Source of the DNA: Roseovarius nubinhibens ISM
Lineage (GTDB): Bacteria > Pseudomonadota > Alphaproteobacteria > Rhodobacterales > Rhodobacteraceae
Direction: 5' to 3'
DNA: 64,000 nt
Assembly (NCBI RefSeq): GCF_000152625.1
Contig: NZ_CH724156.1
Location: 3,512,289 to 3,576,288, forward strand
The stretch's first letter is position 1. Every line of letters starts with the position of its first letter. Both the position numbers and the translations under genes were made by a program. The notes below the pieces were generated by a model. It made no database searches. It was not told the DNA's origin and was given only the letters and a program-made list of their open reading frames with translations. Positions 34,847-44,896 of this stretch are shown here, one piece after another.

Positions 34847-35986
34847 GTGACCAGATTCGACAGATACATGCTGTCGCAATTCATGGTGCTCTTTGGGTTC
34901 TTCGCCCTGGTCCTGGTGTCGATCTTCTGGATCAACAAGGCCGTGCGCATGTTCGACCGGCTGATCAGCGACGGACAATCCTCCTTTGTTTTCCTTGAAT
35001 TGACGGCCCTGACCCTGCCCGGCGTGATCGCCGTTGTGCTGCCCATCGCGGGCTTTGCCGGCGCGGTCTATGTCACCAACCGGCTCAGCACCGAAAGCGA
35101 GCTGACCGTGATGCAGGCCACCGGCTATTCGCCTTGGCGGCTGGCACGGCCGGTGCTGATTTACGGGGTGATCGTGGCCGCGATGATGTCGCTCCTGACC
35201 CATGTGCTTGTCCCGACCAGCCTGCATCGGCTTGAGACCCGCAAGGCCGAAGTGTCGCGCAATGTCACCGCCAAGCTCCTGACCGAGGGCGAGTTTCTGC
35301 ACCCGGCGGGCGGCGTGACCTTCTACATCCGCGAGATCACCCCCGAGGGCGAGCTGCGCGATGTCTTCCTGTCGGACCGGCGCGACATTCAGGCCCCGGT
35401 GATCTACACCTCCAAGATGGCCTATCTGGTGCAGGAAGGCGGCGGCACGAAACTGGTGATGGTGAACGGTCTGGCGCAGACCGCCCAGACCAAGGGCAAC
35501 CGGCTCTTCACCACGTTTTTCACCGATTTCTCTTATGACATCAGCGGGTTGATCAGCGATGACGTGATCAACCTGACCCATGCCCGCTATGCCTCGACCC
35601 CGGCCCTGATGACCCGCGCCGCCGAAATCGCCCAGATTTCCGGCGTCTCCGAAGGGGTCGTGACGCTCGAATTGCACAACCGCTTTGCGCAGGCGCTCAT
35701 GTGTGTCGTCGCGGCGCTCATCGGTTTCGCGACGCTGCTTTTGGGCACCTATAGCCGCTTTGGCGTCTGGCGACAGATCCTCTTGGCCTTCTTGCTACTC
35801 GTCGCCGTCAAGCTGGTCGAAGGCACGCTGACCTCGCCGATCCTCTCCGCGCCCGAGCTTTGGCCATTGGCCTATGCGCCGCCCGCGATGGGCTTTGTCC
35901 TTGTGGTGCTGCTGCTCTACATGGCCAGCAGGCCGCGCCTCTTTCGATGGCGCAGCCGCTCCCTTGCCGAGGCCAGCAGCGCATGA
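34847..35986 (+). CDS. lptF: LPS export permease LptF
   Basis: Inner-membrane permease of the LptB2FG transporter that extracts lipopolysaccharide, 379 residues. The GTG start at 34847 follows GGGGGAAG and gives (M)TRFDRYMLSQFMVLFGFF. Helices at the N terminus and after residue 280 enclose a periplasmic beta-jellyroll domain (FLHPAGGVTFYIREITPEGE). LSTESELTVMQATGYSPWRL is the coupling region. ATGA overlaps join it to lptG and lptG to lptD. No ATG fits the frame nearer the family start, so GTG is favoured. Confidence 0.92.
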   Translation: MTRFDRYMLSQFMVLFGFFALVLVSIFWINKAVRMFDRLISDGQSSFVFLELTALTLPGVIAVVLPIAGFAGAVYVTNRLSTESELTVMQATGYSPWRLARPVLIYGVIVAAMMSLLTHVLVPTSLHRLETRKAEVSRNVTAKLLTEGEFLHPAGGVTFYIREITPEGELRDVFLSDRRDIQAPVIYTSKMAYLVQEGGGTKLVMVNGLAQTAQTKGNRLFTTFFTDFSYDISGLISDDVINLTHARYASTPALMTRAAEIAQISGVSEGVVTLELHNRFAQALMCVVAALIGFATLLLGTYSRFGVWRQILLAFLLLVAVKLVEGTLTSPILSAPELWPLAYAPPAMGFVLVVLLLYMASRPRLFRWRSRSLAEASSA

Positions 35987-37074
35987 TCCTGCATTTCTAC
36001 TTCGCCCGGAAATTCCTCTGGACCCTGATCGGCATCGCCACGGTGTTTTCCGTTTTGCTGGGGCTCATCGACCTTGTCGACGAGCTGCAGGATTTCCCCG
36101 ACCTGCCGTTTTTCGACGTGCTCGAAATCGTGCTGTTGAACCTGCCCCATGCCAATTACGAGATCCTGCCGCTGGTGATGATCCTCGCCACCGTGGCGCT
36201 TTTCGTGCGGCTGGCGCGCAGCTCGGAACTGGTGGTGCTGCGTGCCTCTGGCCGCTCGGCGCTGGCCGGGCTGGCGGGCCCGGTCGCGGTGGCGGCCCTC
36301 GTGGGGCTCGTCGGTGTCACCATGTTCAACCCGGTCGTCGCGGCCTCGGCGAAACGCTACAATGATCTGGTCAACGGCCATTCCGGCCTTGGCGACAATG
36401 TGCTGGCGATCTCCTCCGAAGGCCTCTGGCTGCGCCAGGGCACCGAAGAAGGCCAGACCGTCATTCACGCCAAAAGCGCCACCCCGGATCTGAGCACCCT
36501 CTTCGGCGCGACCTTCACCAGCTTTACCCCCGAGGGCGATCCGATGCGCCGGCTCACCGCCGAAAGCGCCGAGTTGGGCCAGGGCCAATGGCACCTCTCG
36601 GACGTCAAGATCTGGGATCTCGCCAATACCGACAACCCCGAGGCCAGCGCCCGCACCCAAGACCGGCTCACCATCCGCGCCGCGCTCACCCGTGACCGGA
36701 TCATCGACAGTTTCGGCAAGCCGGAATATATCCCGATCTGGGATCTGCCCGCCTTTATCGATCAGCTCGAAACCGCGGGCTTTTCGGCCCGGCGCTATGC
36801 CGTCTGGTTCCAGATGGAGCTGGCCCAGCCGCTCTTTCTCATCGCGCTGGTTCTGGTCGGCGCGGCCTTCACCATGAAACACGCCCGCCTCGCCAACACC
36901 GGCACCTCGGTTCTGGCGGCGGTCATGCTCGGCTTTACGCTGCATTACATCCGCAATTTCGCGCAGGTTTTGGGCGAGAACGGTCAGATCCCGATCCTTC
37001 TCGCCGCCTGGGCCCCACCGGTGGCCTCATTGCTGTTGGCACTCGGCATCTTGCTGCATATGGAGGACGGATGA
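35983..37074 (+). CDS. lptG: LPS export permease LptG
   Basis: Second permease of LptB2FG, 363 residues, begins MILHFYFARKFLWTLIGIAT. It has the same layout as LptF: N-terminal helices, coupling helix region RLARSSELVVLRASGRSALA, periplasmic domain (about 100-265), then C-terminal helices (FLIALVLVGAAFTMKHARLA). The ATG lies within the lptF stop as ATGA, and its own stop overlaps the lptD start. LptF and LptG are placed directly upstream of the outer-membrane receiver LptD, so transport components from both membranes are co-expressed. Confidence 0.92.
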   Translation: MILHFYFARKFLWTLIGIATVFSVLLGLIDLVDELQDFPDLPFFDVLEIVLLNLPHANYEILPLVMILATVALFVRLARSSELVVLRASGRSALAGLAGPVAVAALVGLVGVTMFNPVVAASAKRYNDLVNGHSGLGDNVLAISSEGLWLRQGTEEGQTVIHAKSATPDLSTLFGATFTSFTPEGDPMRRLTAESAELGQGQWHLSDVKIWDLANTDNPEASARTQDRLTIRAALTRDRIIDSFGKPEYIPIWDLPAFIDQLETAGFSARRYAVWFQMELAQPLFLIALVLVGAAFTMKHARLANTGTSVLAAVMLGFTLHYIRNFAQVLGENGQIPILLAAWAPPVASLLLALGILLHMEDG

Positions 37075-39329
37075 CGTCCCGTTCGACCCACTCCGCGCCC
37101 CTTATGCTCCCGGCTCTGCGACTGCTGCCCTCGCTGGCGCTGGCGCTCGGTCTTGGCACCGCCCTGTCGCTGCCGCCCGCCGCGCTGCGCGCCCAAGGCG
37201 TGACCACGACCACCCGCGCGCCCCAAGACGATCCCGCCCTGCTCGTCGCCGACGATCTGCAGATCACCCCCGACCGGCGCCTCATCGCCAGCGGCAATGT
37301 CGAGGCGCTCTATGAGGGCCGGCGTCTGCGCGCCCGGCAGATCATCTACGATCACGAGACCGAGACCCTCACCATCGAAGGCCCGATCACCCTGCAGGAC
37401 GGCGAATACACCACCGTGCTCGCCGATCAGGCGCGGCTCGACCGGGATTTGCAGAACGGCATCCTCACCGGCGCCCGCATCATCATGGATGATCAGCTAC
37501 AGCTCGCCGCCGTGCAGGCCAATCAGGTCGAAGGCCGCTATACCCAGCTCTACAAGGCCGCCGTCACCTCCTGCCGCACCTGCAACACCGACGAGGCCCC
37601 GCTCTGGCAGTTTCGCGCCCGCCGGGTGATCCACGACAAGGAAGAACGCCAGATCTATCTCGATGGCGCGCAGTTCCGGGTCTTTGACGTGCCGGTCATG
37701 TACCTGCCGCGCCTGCGCCTGCCCGATCCGACGCTCGAACGGGCCACCGGCTTTCTCATCCCCTCGATCGAAAGCTCGACCCAACGCGGCACTGGCGTCA
37801 AAGTGCCCTATTTCTTCAAGCTCGGCGATCACCGCGACCTGACGCTGACCCCCTATATCGCCACCAAGACGACCACGCTCGAATGGCGCTACCGGCAGGC
37901 CTTCACCAAGGGCGAGATCGAATTCGAGGGCGCGTTTTCCAACGATGATTTCGGCACCGAGCGCAGCAATCGCCATTATCTCTTCGGCCAGGGCAAGTTT
38001 GAACTGCCGCGCGATTTCGAGCTGAATTTCGACATCGAGCTGGTGAATGATGAAAGCTACCTGGTGGATTATGGCTATTCGAACAAGGACCGGCTCGACA
38101 GCGAAATCTCGATCCACCGGGCGCGCCGCGACGAATGGGTGAGCGCCGCGCTGACCCATTTCCGCTCGCTGCGCTCCGGGGAAGAAAACACCACCCTGCC
38201 GACCATCGCCGGCAATCTCGACTATGAACGCCGCATCTTCCCGACCCGGCTCGGCGGCGAGCTGCGGTTTTCCGGCGGGCTGCACAGCCATTACCGCAGC
38301 TCCGACAGCATTCTCGACGGCACGGACTACGACATCTGGGCCGATGGCCGCGATGTCACCCGCCTGACCGGCAGCGCCGATTGGCTGCGCACCTGGACGC
38401 TCTTTGGCGGCATCCGCTCGACGGTGCAGACCGGGCTCGCCCTCGACAGCACCTATGTCAATGACGCGGGCGCCACCAGCGCCTCGAGCGACACGCAGCT
38501 GACGCCCAGCGCCTCGGTCGCGCTGCGCTGGCCGCTGGCCAAGACCACGCGCGGCGGCGTCACCCATGTGATCGAGCCGGTGGCGCAATTCGGCTGGGTC
38601 GGCGGCAGCAACTCGGACCTGCCCAATGACGAAAGCACCCGGGTCGAGTTCGACGAAGGCAATCTGCTGTCGATGTCGCGCTTTCCCGAAACCGACCGCC
38701 GCGAACGCGGCTTTATCGGCGCCTACGGGCTGAGCTGGTCGCGGCTCAACCCCAAGGGGCTTGAAACCCGGCTGAGCTTTGGCCAGGTCTGGCGCGAAAA
38801 GGACCTGACCGAGAGCGATGGCAGCTCGACCTTCTCCGCCTCCTCCGGTCAGCGCGGTTCGACCTCCGACATGCTCGTCGCGGCCCATGTCGCCACCCAG
38901 AACGGGCTGAGCCTGACCGCCCGTGGCCTCTTTGACAGCGGCTTTGACACCACCAAGGCCGAGGTCCGCACCGCTTGGGACAACGCCAAGACCGGGCTGA
39001 GCGCCACCTATATCTGGCTCGGCAGCGATCTTGCCGAAGACCGGCCCAACACGATCTCCGAATGGGCCTTTGACGCGAGCTACCGGATGTCGCGGCATTG
39101 GACAGGCCATGCCGAATGGCGTTATGACGTGGCCAGTGACGAAAGCGTTGAAGGAGGGCTCGGCGTGACCTACACCAATGAATGTGTCGATATCACGCTT
39201 AAGGCCTCGCGCCGCTTTACCTCTTCCACTATCCTCACACCATCGACCGATTTCAGCCTGACGGTGGGGCTGCGCGGGTTTGCGACCCGGACCAGCGACG
39301 CCAACTACGCCCGGACATGCAGGAAATGA
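37071..39329 (+). CDS. lptD: LPS assembly outer-membrane protein LptD
   Basis: Outer-membrane barrel inserting LPS at the surface, 752 residues. A signal peptide (LPALRLLPSLALALGLGTAL, cut after ALRAQ) is followed by an OstA/LptA-like jellyroll (LLVADDLQITPDRRLIASGN onward) and a large beta-barrel from about residue 220. Cys residues in TSCRTCNTDEAPLW, NECVD and ARTCRK are placed for the disulfides needed to activate LptD. The last C-terminal residues are basic rather than the usual aromatic. It overlaps lptG by ATGA and reaches just into the surA start region. SurA, encoded next, is the chaperone for this barrel. Confidence 0.93.
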   Translation: MTSRSTHSAPLMLPALRLLPSLALALGLGTALSLPPAALRAQGVTTTTRAPQDDPALLVADDLQITPDRRLIASGNVEALYEGRRLRARQIIYDHETETLTIEGPITLQDGEYTTVLADQARLDRDLQNGILTGARIIMDDQLQLAAVQANQVEGRYTQLYKAAVTSCRTCNTDEAPLWQFRARRVIHDKEERQIYLDGAQFRVFDVPVMYLPRLRLPDPTLERATGFLIPSIESSTQRGTGVKVPYFFKLGDHRDLTLTPYIATKTTTLEWRYRQAFTKGEIEFEGAFSNDDFGTERSNRHYLFGQGKFELPRDFELNFDIELVNDESYLVDYGYSNKDRLDSEISIHRARRDEWVSAALTHFRSLRSGEENTTLPTIAGNLDYERRIFPTRLGGELRFSGGLHSHYRSSDSILDGTDYDIWADGRDVTRLTGSADWLRTWTLFGGIRSTVQTGLALDSTYVNDAGATSASSDTQLTPSASVALRWPLAKTTRGGVTHVIEPVAQFGWVGGSNSDLPNDESTRVEFDEGNLLSMSRFPETDRRERGFIGAYGLSWSRLNPKGLETRLSFGQVWREKDLTESDGSSTFSASSGQRGSTSDMLVAAHVATQNGLSLTARGLFDSGFDTTKAEVRTAWDNAKTGLSATYIWLGSDLAEDRPNTISEWAFDASYRMSRHWTGHAEWRYDVASDESVEGGLGVTYTNECVDITLKASRRFTSSTILTPSTDFSLTVGLRGFATRTSDANYARTCRK

Positions 39330-39334
39330 CAGAA

Positions 39335-40642
39335 ATGACCAAGAAGACGCGCATGATTGCCAAGTTTTTCCAGACAAGCGCCGTGGCGCTGGTGCTCGGG
39401 TTGACCCCGCTGACGGCCGCTCCGGTCATCGCCCAGTCCAAATTCGAGGCGGTCATCACCGTCAATAACGCGCCCATCACCCAGTTCGAGATCGAACAGC
39501 GCGCCCGCTTCCTGCGGCTTCTGCGCGCGCCGGGCGATCCTATCGCGCTGGCCCGCGAACAGCTCATCGAAGACCGGCTGAAACTGCAGGCCGCGCGTCA
39601 AAGCGGCATCGAGGTCAACGAGGAACAGATCGCCGCCGGGATGGACCGCTTTGCCTCGCAGGCCAATCTCAGCGGTGCCGAAATGGTCAAGCTGCTCGCG
39701 AGCGAAGGCGTCTATGAGGAAACATTCCGCGCCTTCATCATCGCCGGGGTGAGCTGGTCCGACCTGACCCGCGCCCGCTTTGCCCCCCGCGTCTCGATCA
39801 GCGAGGATGATCTCGAACGCGCCCGCGCCGCCGTCGGCAAGGGCGGCGGTGTCGAAGTGCTCATGTCCGAGCTTATCATCCCCTACACCCCGCAGACCCA
39901 GGAACAGGTCGAAGCCACCGCCCGCCGCATCTCGGAAGGCGCCAGCGAAAGCAGCTTTGCCGCCGAGGCCCGCCGCTATTCCGCGACCCGCACCGCGCCC
40001 AGCGGCGGCCGCCTGCCCTGGACCCCGCTCAACGAATTGCCCGGCGGGTTGCGCGGCATCATCCTCGGCCTCGCGCCGGGCGATGTGACCGACCCGCTGC
40101 CGCTGCAAGGCGCCGTCGCCCTGTTCCAGCTGCGCGACATCCGCGAAACCGACGTGGCCGAGCCGGAATATGCCGCCATCGAATACGCCGCCTATTACAT
40201 CAATGGCGGCCGCAGCGAACAGGCGCTCGCCCGCGCCGCACGGGTCGAGGCCGATACCGACACTTGCGATGATCTCTATGGCATCGCCCAGGGCGAAGAC
40301 CCGCGCGTTCTCGAACGCGGCTCCAAGGCTCCGTCGGAGATCCCGCAAGACATCGCCTATGAGCTGTCCAAGCTCGACCCCGGCGAGGTCTCCTACACCC
40401 TGACCCGCTCCAATGGCGAAACGCTGGTGCTGCTGATGCTCTGCGGCCGCTCGCAAACCATCGCCGAAGAGGCCCCTGCCACCGGTGAAACCACCGCCGA
40501 CAGCGCCGAAGGCGAGGCCGCGGCCAACGCGCTCTCGGAGACGGAAATGCTGTCGCGCCAGATCGGCGATCAGCGTCTGGCCTCCTACGCGGATGGTTAC
40601 ATGGCCCAGCTCAAGGCCGAGGCCCGGATCGTCGAGAAATGA
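39335..40642 (+). CDS. surA: Periplasmic chaperone / peptidyl-prolyl isomerase SurA
   Basis: 435 residues from the chosen ATG. Three in-frame ATGs (39317, 39326, 39335) surround the lptD stop. 39335 has AGGAA at a proper distance and leaves a clean signal peptide (MTKKTRMIAKFFQTSAVALV, cut after APVIAQ). The SurA N domain (FEAVITVNNAPITQFEIEQR) is followed by a single parvulin domain (VLMSELIIPYTPQTQEQVEA, then SATRTAPSGGRLPWTP). E. coli SurA has two parvulin domains; one is common in alphaproteobacteria. The C-terminal ~50 residues are acidic and Ala-rich before a final helix. Confidence 0.87.
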   Translation: MTKKTRMIAKFFQTSAVALVLGLTPLTAAPVIAQSKFEAVITVNNAPITQFEIEQRARFLRLLRAPGDPIALAREQLIEDRLKLQAARQSGIEVNEEQIAAGMDRFASQANLSGAEMVKLLASEGVYEETFRAFIIAGVSWSDLTRARFAPRVSISEDDLERARAAVGKGGGVEVLMSELIIPYTPQTQEQVEATARRISEGASESSFAAEARRYSATRTAPSGGRLPWTPLNELPGGLRGIILGLAPGDVTDPLPLQGAVALFQLRDIRETDVAEPEYAAIEYAAYYINGGRSEQALARAARVEADTDTCDDLYGIAQGEDPRVLERGSKAPSEIPQDIAYELSKLDPGEVSYTLTRSNGETLVLLMLCGRSQTIAEEAPATGETTADSAEGEAAANALSETEMLSRQIGDQRLASYADGYMAQLKAEARIVEK

Positions 40643-41607
40643 AGCCCGTCGCGCTCACCTGTGGTGAGCCTTCCGGCGTCGGGCCAGAGCTCGCGGCAAA
40701 GACCTGGGCCGCGCTGCGCGACCGGCTGCCTTTCTTCTGGATCGGTGACCCGTCGCATCTGCCGCCGGGCACCCGCCATGTGGAAATCGCCAGCCCCGCA
40801 CAAGCGAGCGAGGTCATCGACCGTGGCCTGCCGGTGCTGGTGCATCCCTTTCCCGGCACGCTCAGCCCTGGCACGCCGAACCCGGACCATGCCGCCCATG
40901 TGATCGCCGCCATCGAAGAGGCGGTGACCCTCGTGTCGCAAGGCGCGGCCTCCGCCATCTGCACCGCGCCCATCCACAAACAGGCGTTGCAGGACGGCGC
41001 GGGCTTTGCCTTTCCCGGCCATACCGAATTTCTCGCCCGTCTCGGCGGGGTCAACCGCGCCGTGATGATGCTGGCCTCGGATCAGCTCCGCGTCGTGCCG
41101 ACGACGATCCATATCGCGCTGTCGGAGGTGCCCGGCGCGCTCACCGCCGATCTCTTGCGCGACACGATCCGCATCACCCATGCCGCGCTCATCGCCGATT
41201 TCGGCATCCCCGCGCCGCGCCTCGCCGTCGCCGGGCTCAACCCGCATGCGGGCGAAAGCGGCAAGATGGGCCGCGACGAGATCGACCTCATCGCCCCGGT
41301 GCTGGCCGAGCTGCGCGCCGAGGGCCTGTCGCTCATCGGGCCGATGTCCGCCGACACGATGTTCCACGCCGCCGCCCGCACGGGCTATGACGCGGCGATC
41401 TGCATGTATCACGATCAGGCGCTGATCCCGATCAAGACGCTGGATTTCGACCGCGGCGTCAACATCACCCTCGGCCTGCCCTTCATCCGCACCTCGCCCG
41501 ATCACGGCACTGCGCTCGACATCGCAGGCCAAGGTATCGCCAACCCGACCTCGATCATCGAGGCGATGAAGCTCGCCGCCCAGATGGTCGCCGCCCGCAA
41601 CAGATGA
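40639..41607 (+). CDS. pdxA: 4-hydroxythreonine-4-phosphate dehydrogenase
   Basis: NAD-dependent step of the DXP-dependent pyridoxal phosphate pathway, 322 residues. It begins [20 protein letters not shown]. The substrate and metal region is [13 protein letters not shown], and the metal-binding core [40 protein letters not shown] and [20 protein letters not shown] are PdxA signatures. ATGA overlaps join it to surA upstream and rsmA downstream, as in the enterobacterial surA-pdxA-rsmA operon. Confidence 0.95.
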   Translation: MKPVALTCGEPSGVGPELAAKTWAALRDRLPFFWIGDPSHLPPGTRHVEIASPAQASEVIDRGLPVLVHPFPGTLSPGTPNPDHAAHVIAAIEEAVTLVSQGAASAICTAPIHKQALQDGAGFAFPGHTEFLARLGGVNRAVMMLASDQLRVVPTTIHIALSEVPGALTADLLRDTIRITHAALIADFGIPAPRLAVAGLNPHAGESGKMGRDEIDLIAPVLAELRAEGLSLIGPMSADTMFHAAARTGYDAAICMYHDQALIPIKTLDFDRGVNITLGLPFIRTSPDHGTALDIAGQGIANPTSIIEAMKLAAQMVAARNR

Positions 41608-42446
41608 GCACGATCGACAACCTCCCGCCGCTCCGTCAGGTGATCAACGACCACGATCTCGTGGCGCGTAAATCGCTTGGCCAGAACTTCCTTCTCGATC
41701 TCAACCTGACCGCCAAGATCGCCCGTCAGGCCGGCGATCTGAGCACGGCGGATGTGCTCGAAATCGGCCCCGGCCCAGGCGGTCTCACCCGTGGGCTGCT
41801 GGCCGAAGGCGCGCGCCGCGTCCTCGCCATCGAAAAGGACAGCCGCTGCCTGCCCGCGCTGGCCGAGATCGCCGCCGCCTACCCCGGCCGGCTCGAGGTG
41901 ATCAATGGCGACGCGCTCGAGGTCGATCCGCTGGCGCATCTGACGCCGCCCATCCATATCGCGGCCAACCTGCCCTATAATGTCGGGACTGAATTGTTGG
42001 TGCGCTGGCTCACGCCACAGGAGTGGCCGCCCTTCTGGCAGAGCCTCACCTTGATGTTTCAGCGGGAGGTGGCCGAGCGCATCACCGCCAAACCGGGGTC
42101 CAAGGCCTATGGCCGCCTCGCCCTCCTGGCGCAATGGCGTGCCGAGGCCCGCATCGTGATGTCATTGCCGCCCGAGGCCTTCACCCCGGCCCCCAAAGTG
42201 TCGAGCGCCGTGGTCCATCTGCGCGCCCTGCCCGAGCCCCGCTTTCCCGCCGATCCCAAGATGCTCGAACGGGTCGTGGCCCAGGCCTTCAACCAGCGCC
42301 GCAAGATGCTGCGCGCCGCGCTCAAATCCATGGCCCCCGACATCGAGGACCGGCTCAACGCCGCCGGCATCGAACCGACCCGCCGCGCCGAAACCCTGAG
42401 CCTCGAAGAATTCTGCGCCCTGGCCCGCGTCATGTCCGCCGCCTGA
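41604..42446 (+). CDS. rsmA: 16S rRNA dimethyladenosine transferase
   Basis: KsgA/RsmA dimethylates two adjacent adenosines in helix 45 of 16S rRNA during 30S maturation, 280 residues. Motifs seen: [20 protein letters not shown], the SAM loop [29 protein letters not shown] and the catalytic [15 protein letters not shown]. The C-terminal helical domain ([20 protein letters not shown]) is complete. It is the last gene of the lptFGD-surA-pdxA-rsmA chain. The M24 peptidase gene converges on it, 18 bases away. Confidence 0.96.
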   Translation: MSTIDNLPPLRQVINDHDLVARKSLGQNFLLDLNLTAKIARQAGDLSTADVLEIGPGPGGLTRGLLAEGARRVLAIEKDSRCLPALAEIAAAYPGRLEVINGDALEVDPLAHLTPPIHIAANLPYNVGTELLVRWLTPQEWPPFWQSLTLMFQREVAERITAKPGSKAYGRLALLAQWRAEARIVMSLPPEAFTPAPKVSSAVVHLRALPEPRFPADPKMLERVVAQAFNQRRKMLRAALKSMAPDIEDRLNAAGIEPTRRAETLSLEEFCALARVMSAA

Positions 42447-42464
42447 GCCCTCTGACAGCAGAGC

Positions 42465-43592
42465 TCAGATCACCACCAGTTCCGGCCCCGCAAAGGGGCT
42501 GAGCCGCTCGGCCCCGCCCGCGCGGATAACGATATTCTCCTCATGCACCATGAGCCGCCCGGGCCCGGTCTCGACCCCCGGCTCGAGCGTGATCACCATG
42601 CCCTCGGCGAGCACAGTCTCGTCGCGCGGCGAGAGCGACAGCCCCTCGGTCAGCTGCAGCCCCAGCCCATGGCCGAGCCGCCCCGCCTCTTCGCCGCCGC
42701 CGGTGATCGCCGCCATCGCCGCAAAGACATCGCAGGCCCGCGCGCCCGGACGCGACGCCTCGAACCCCGCCGCGGTCGCCTCGATGAGCTGCGCATGCGC
42801 GCCCGCCGCCACGGCGCTCGGCGCGCCCACCGCGAAATTCCGGTCGTAATCACAGAAATACCCGTCACGGACCGCCCCGGTGTCGAGCATGAGAACATCG
42901 CCCCGCGCCAGCGGCACATCTGAAGCGGGCGAAATCACATCGCCATAGCCATCCGGCCCCGCGCCTCCCGCCAGATAGGAGACGAACTCGGCCCCCTCTT
43001 CGAGCAAGAGCCGCTGAAAATCGCGAAACACCTGCGCCAGGGCCACGCCCTCGCGGGCAATCTCCGGCACCCGGGCGAAACTGCGCCCCGCCACCGCACA
43101 GCTGGCGCGGATCTTGTCGATCTCGGCCTCCGATTTGATCGCCCGCAGCCGCGCCGTGATCCCCGCATCATCGCGAAACGTGAGCCCGCTGTCGCACTGC
43201 ACCCGCGCATAATCCGCAAGGCTCATGCGCAGGCTGCTCTCCGGCCCGGACGGCAGCGCCACCGGCCCGCCGGTTTCGCGCAGCGCCTCGACCAGAAGGC
43301 TCACCCCCTCGTCACGCGGATTGGGCGCGGGCCATGTGCGAATGTCCTGCACCCAGGTGCTCTGCATCAGCGCCGCGCCAATCGACGGGATCACCGCCAC
43401 CGGATCGCCCTGCGCCGGCAGGATGAGAAACCAGGGCCGGCTCGGGCTCTCCCAGAACCGCGTCAAAAACCCGCTGAAATAGCGAAATTCCGGCTCGGTG
43501 GTGAGCAAGATCGCCCCGATCCCCGCCTCGGCCATGAGCGTCTGCGCCTTGTGCAACCGCCCGCGAAACTCGGCCTCGGCAAAGCCGCGCAT
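42465..43592 (-). CDS. M24 family metallopeptidase (Xaa-Pro dipeptidase / creatinase-like)
   Basis: 375 residues. The pita-bread metal ligands are visible: two Asp in LMLDTGAVRDGYFCDYDRNF, His in RLGHGLGLQLTEGLS, Glu in VITLEPGVETGPG and Glu in MVHEENIVI. The N-terminal creatinase-like domain spans about residues 10-140 (GAILLTTEPEFRYFSGF). The start is placed at 43592, where TGATG overlaps the stop of the ammonia-lyase gene. M24 members include prolidases, creatinase and ectoine hydrolase, so the substrate cannot be fixed. Coupling to a diaminopropionate lyase suggests hydrolysis of an amide of that amino acid. Confidence 0.85.
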   Translation of the reverse strand: MRGFAEAEFRGRLHKAQTLMAEAGIGAILLTTEPEFRYFSGFLTRFWESPSRPWFLILPAQGDPVAVIPSIGAALMQSTWVQDIRTWPAPNPRDEGVSLLVEALRETGGPVALPSGPESSLRMSLADYARVQCDSGLTFRDDAGITARLRAIKSEAEIDKIRASCAVAGRSFARVPEIAREGVALAQVFRDFQRLLLEEGAEFVSYLAGGAGPDGYGDVISPASDVPLARGDVLMLDTGAVRDGYFCDYDRNFAVGAPSAVAAGAHAQLIEATAAGFEASRPGARACDVFAAMAAITGGGEEAGRLGHGLGLQLTEGLSLSPRDETVLAEGMVITLEPGVETGPGRLMVHEENIVIRAGGAERLSPFAGPELVVI

Positions 43593-44617
43593 CACCCCGC
43601 GCCCTCGCTCAGGATGCACAAGGGCCGCGCGCCTTCGGGCAGGGTCATCTGCGCCAGCGCCGCCAGCCCCGCCGCCCCCGATGTGGTGGTGGCAAAGCCA
43701 AGCGCGCTCAGCTCATCGAGCACCGCGAACGCCTCTTCCTCGGAAATGAGCGCAAAGGCATCCGCATCCCGCGCCAGCCCCTTCAGCGCAATGAGCGACG
43801 CCTCCTTGCAATCGAGCCGCCCCATATCCGACGCAGGCCCTTCGGCGGTGACAAACCGCCCCGCCTCGATCGCCCCATAGAGCGCCGCCGCCCGGTTCGG
43901 CTCGACCACGATGATCTTGGGCGCATCGCCCCAGACATGGCGCATATAGGCCGCCATCGCCCCGGCGAGCCCGCCCACCCCGGCTTGCAAGAACACATGG
44001 GTCGGCACCTCAGTCAACTGATCGACGATCTCCGCCCCCATGGCGAGATAGCCCTCCATCAACCGATGCGGAATTTCGGTATAGCCCGCCCAGGACGTGT
44101 CGAGCAGTAAGGTCCAGCCATTGTCCTCCGCCGCCCTTTGCGCCGCGACCATGCTGGCCTCGTAATCCGCGCCCTCGATCACCACCTCTGCGCCCTGCGC
44201 CCGCAGCCGCGTGGCAAAGCCAGAGGGCACTTCTTGCGACAGGTAGATCACCGCCCGCGCCCCGAACCGCGCCGCGCCATAGGCAACCGACAGTCCGTGA
44301 TTGCCCGCGCTCGAGGTCACAAATGTCTCGCCCGCCAAGGCCGTCGCCCGATCACCGCCCCGCGCACGCGCCATATGCGCAATCACATAGGCCGCGCCCA
44401 ACGCCTTGAAGGACCCAAGCCCCATGCGCCCGCTCTCATCCTTGATCCAGACATCGACGCCAAAGGCCTCTACTCTGGTCAGCGGCGTGACCTCCGAGGG
44501 CAGATATTCCGCCATCACCGCCCGCGCTGCCGCCGCATCCACCGACGGTGCCGGCACCGCCTCGAGCTCGGCCAGATCGAGCCCCGCTCCCCGATAGGGA
44601 TTCTTGAGAAACTTCAT
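43592..44617 (-). CDS. Diaminopropionate ammonia-lyase-like PLP enzyme
   Basis: 341-residue fold-type II PLP enzyme. The PLP lysine is in GLGSFKALGAAYV, the phosphate or ring contact in TSSAGNHGLSVAYGAARFG, and the Gly-rich loop in QAGVGGLAGAMAAY. DTSWAGYTEIPHRLMEGYLAM closely follows the diaminopropionate lyase pattern, including its Asp. The position equivalent to the second catalytic Asp (TDGNHG in the E. coli enzyme, from memory) is Ala here, so only one stereoisomer may be used. The start at 44617 follows GAGGAGAGG; the longer frame to 44641 would include that site. Alternative: a threonine-dehydratase-like enzyme. Confidence 0.78.
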   Translation of the reverse strand: MKFLKNPYRGAGLDLAELEAVPAPSVDAAAARAVMAEYLPSEVTPLTRVEAFGVDVWIKDESGRMGLGSFKALGAAYVIAHMARARGGDRATALAGETFVTSSAGNHGLSVAYGAARFGARAVIYLSQEVPSGFATRLRAQGAEVVIEGADYEASMVAAQRAAEDNGWTLLLDTSWAGYTEIPHRLMEGYLAMGAEIVDQLTEVPTHVFLQAGVGGLAGAMAAYMRHVWGDAPKIIVVEPNRAAALYGAIEAGRFVTAEGPASDMGRLDCKEASLIALKGLARDADAFALISEEEAFAVLDELSALGFATTTSGAAGLAALAQMTLPEGARPLCILSEGAG

Positions 44618-44712
44618 CGCCCTCTCCTCACCTTCTGCCACCGCACCAAGGGGCGCAACCGCCCCCTTTTCTCGTCCCTCCTAGCCGTGACAGCCTTTCC
44701 CGCTTTGCGCAA

Positions 44713-44748
44713 GGGATTTGAAAACCGCATTAGTTTTCACGCAATCCC
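44713..44748. promoter_or_regulatory. Inverted repeat between the ammonia-lyase and PRC-barrel genes
   Basis: GGGATT-T-GAAAAC, 7-base spacer, GTTTTC-ACGC-AATCCC: two nested perfect arm pairs with an asymmetric bulge. It lies 96 bases upstream of the lyase start and 149 bases before the PRC-barrel start in a 279-base divergent gap. It may be an operator for either gene. Confidence 0.4.
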
Positions 44749-44896
44749 AAGGGCTTACACCAAAATCACGCAATCTCTGTGGAACACTTGCCGGTCTCGC
44801 GGCTTGTCTCCCCGTAACAGCAAGGGGCACCGCCCCACAGATCGTGGCAAGGCCAAGGCCAACCCCACGGAACGCAATGAATTCAGGAGGATAGAC

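Noticed and set aside
44138..44896. Upstream extension of the PRC-barrel frame
   Set aside because: A clear AGGAGG site and signal peptide set the start at 44897. The extension is antisense to the ammonia-lyase gene.
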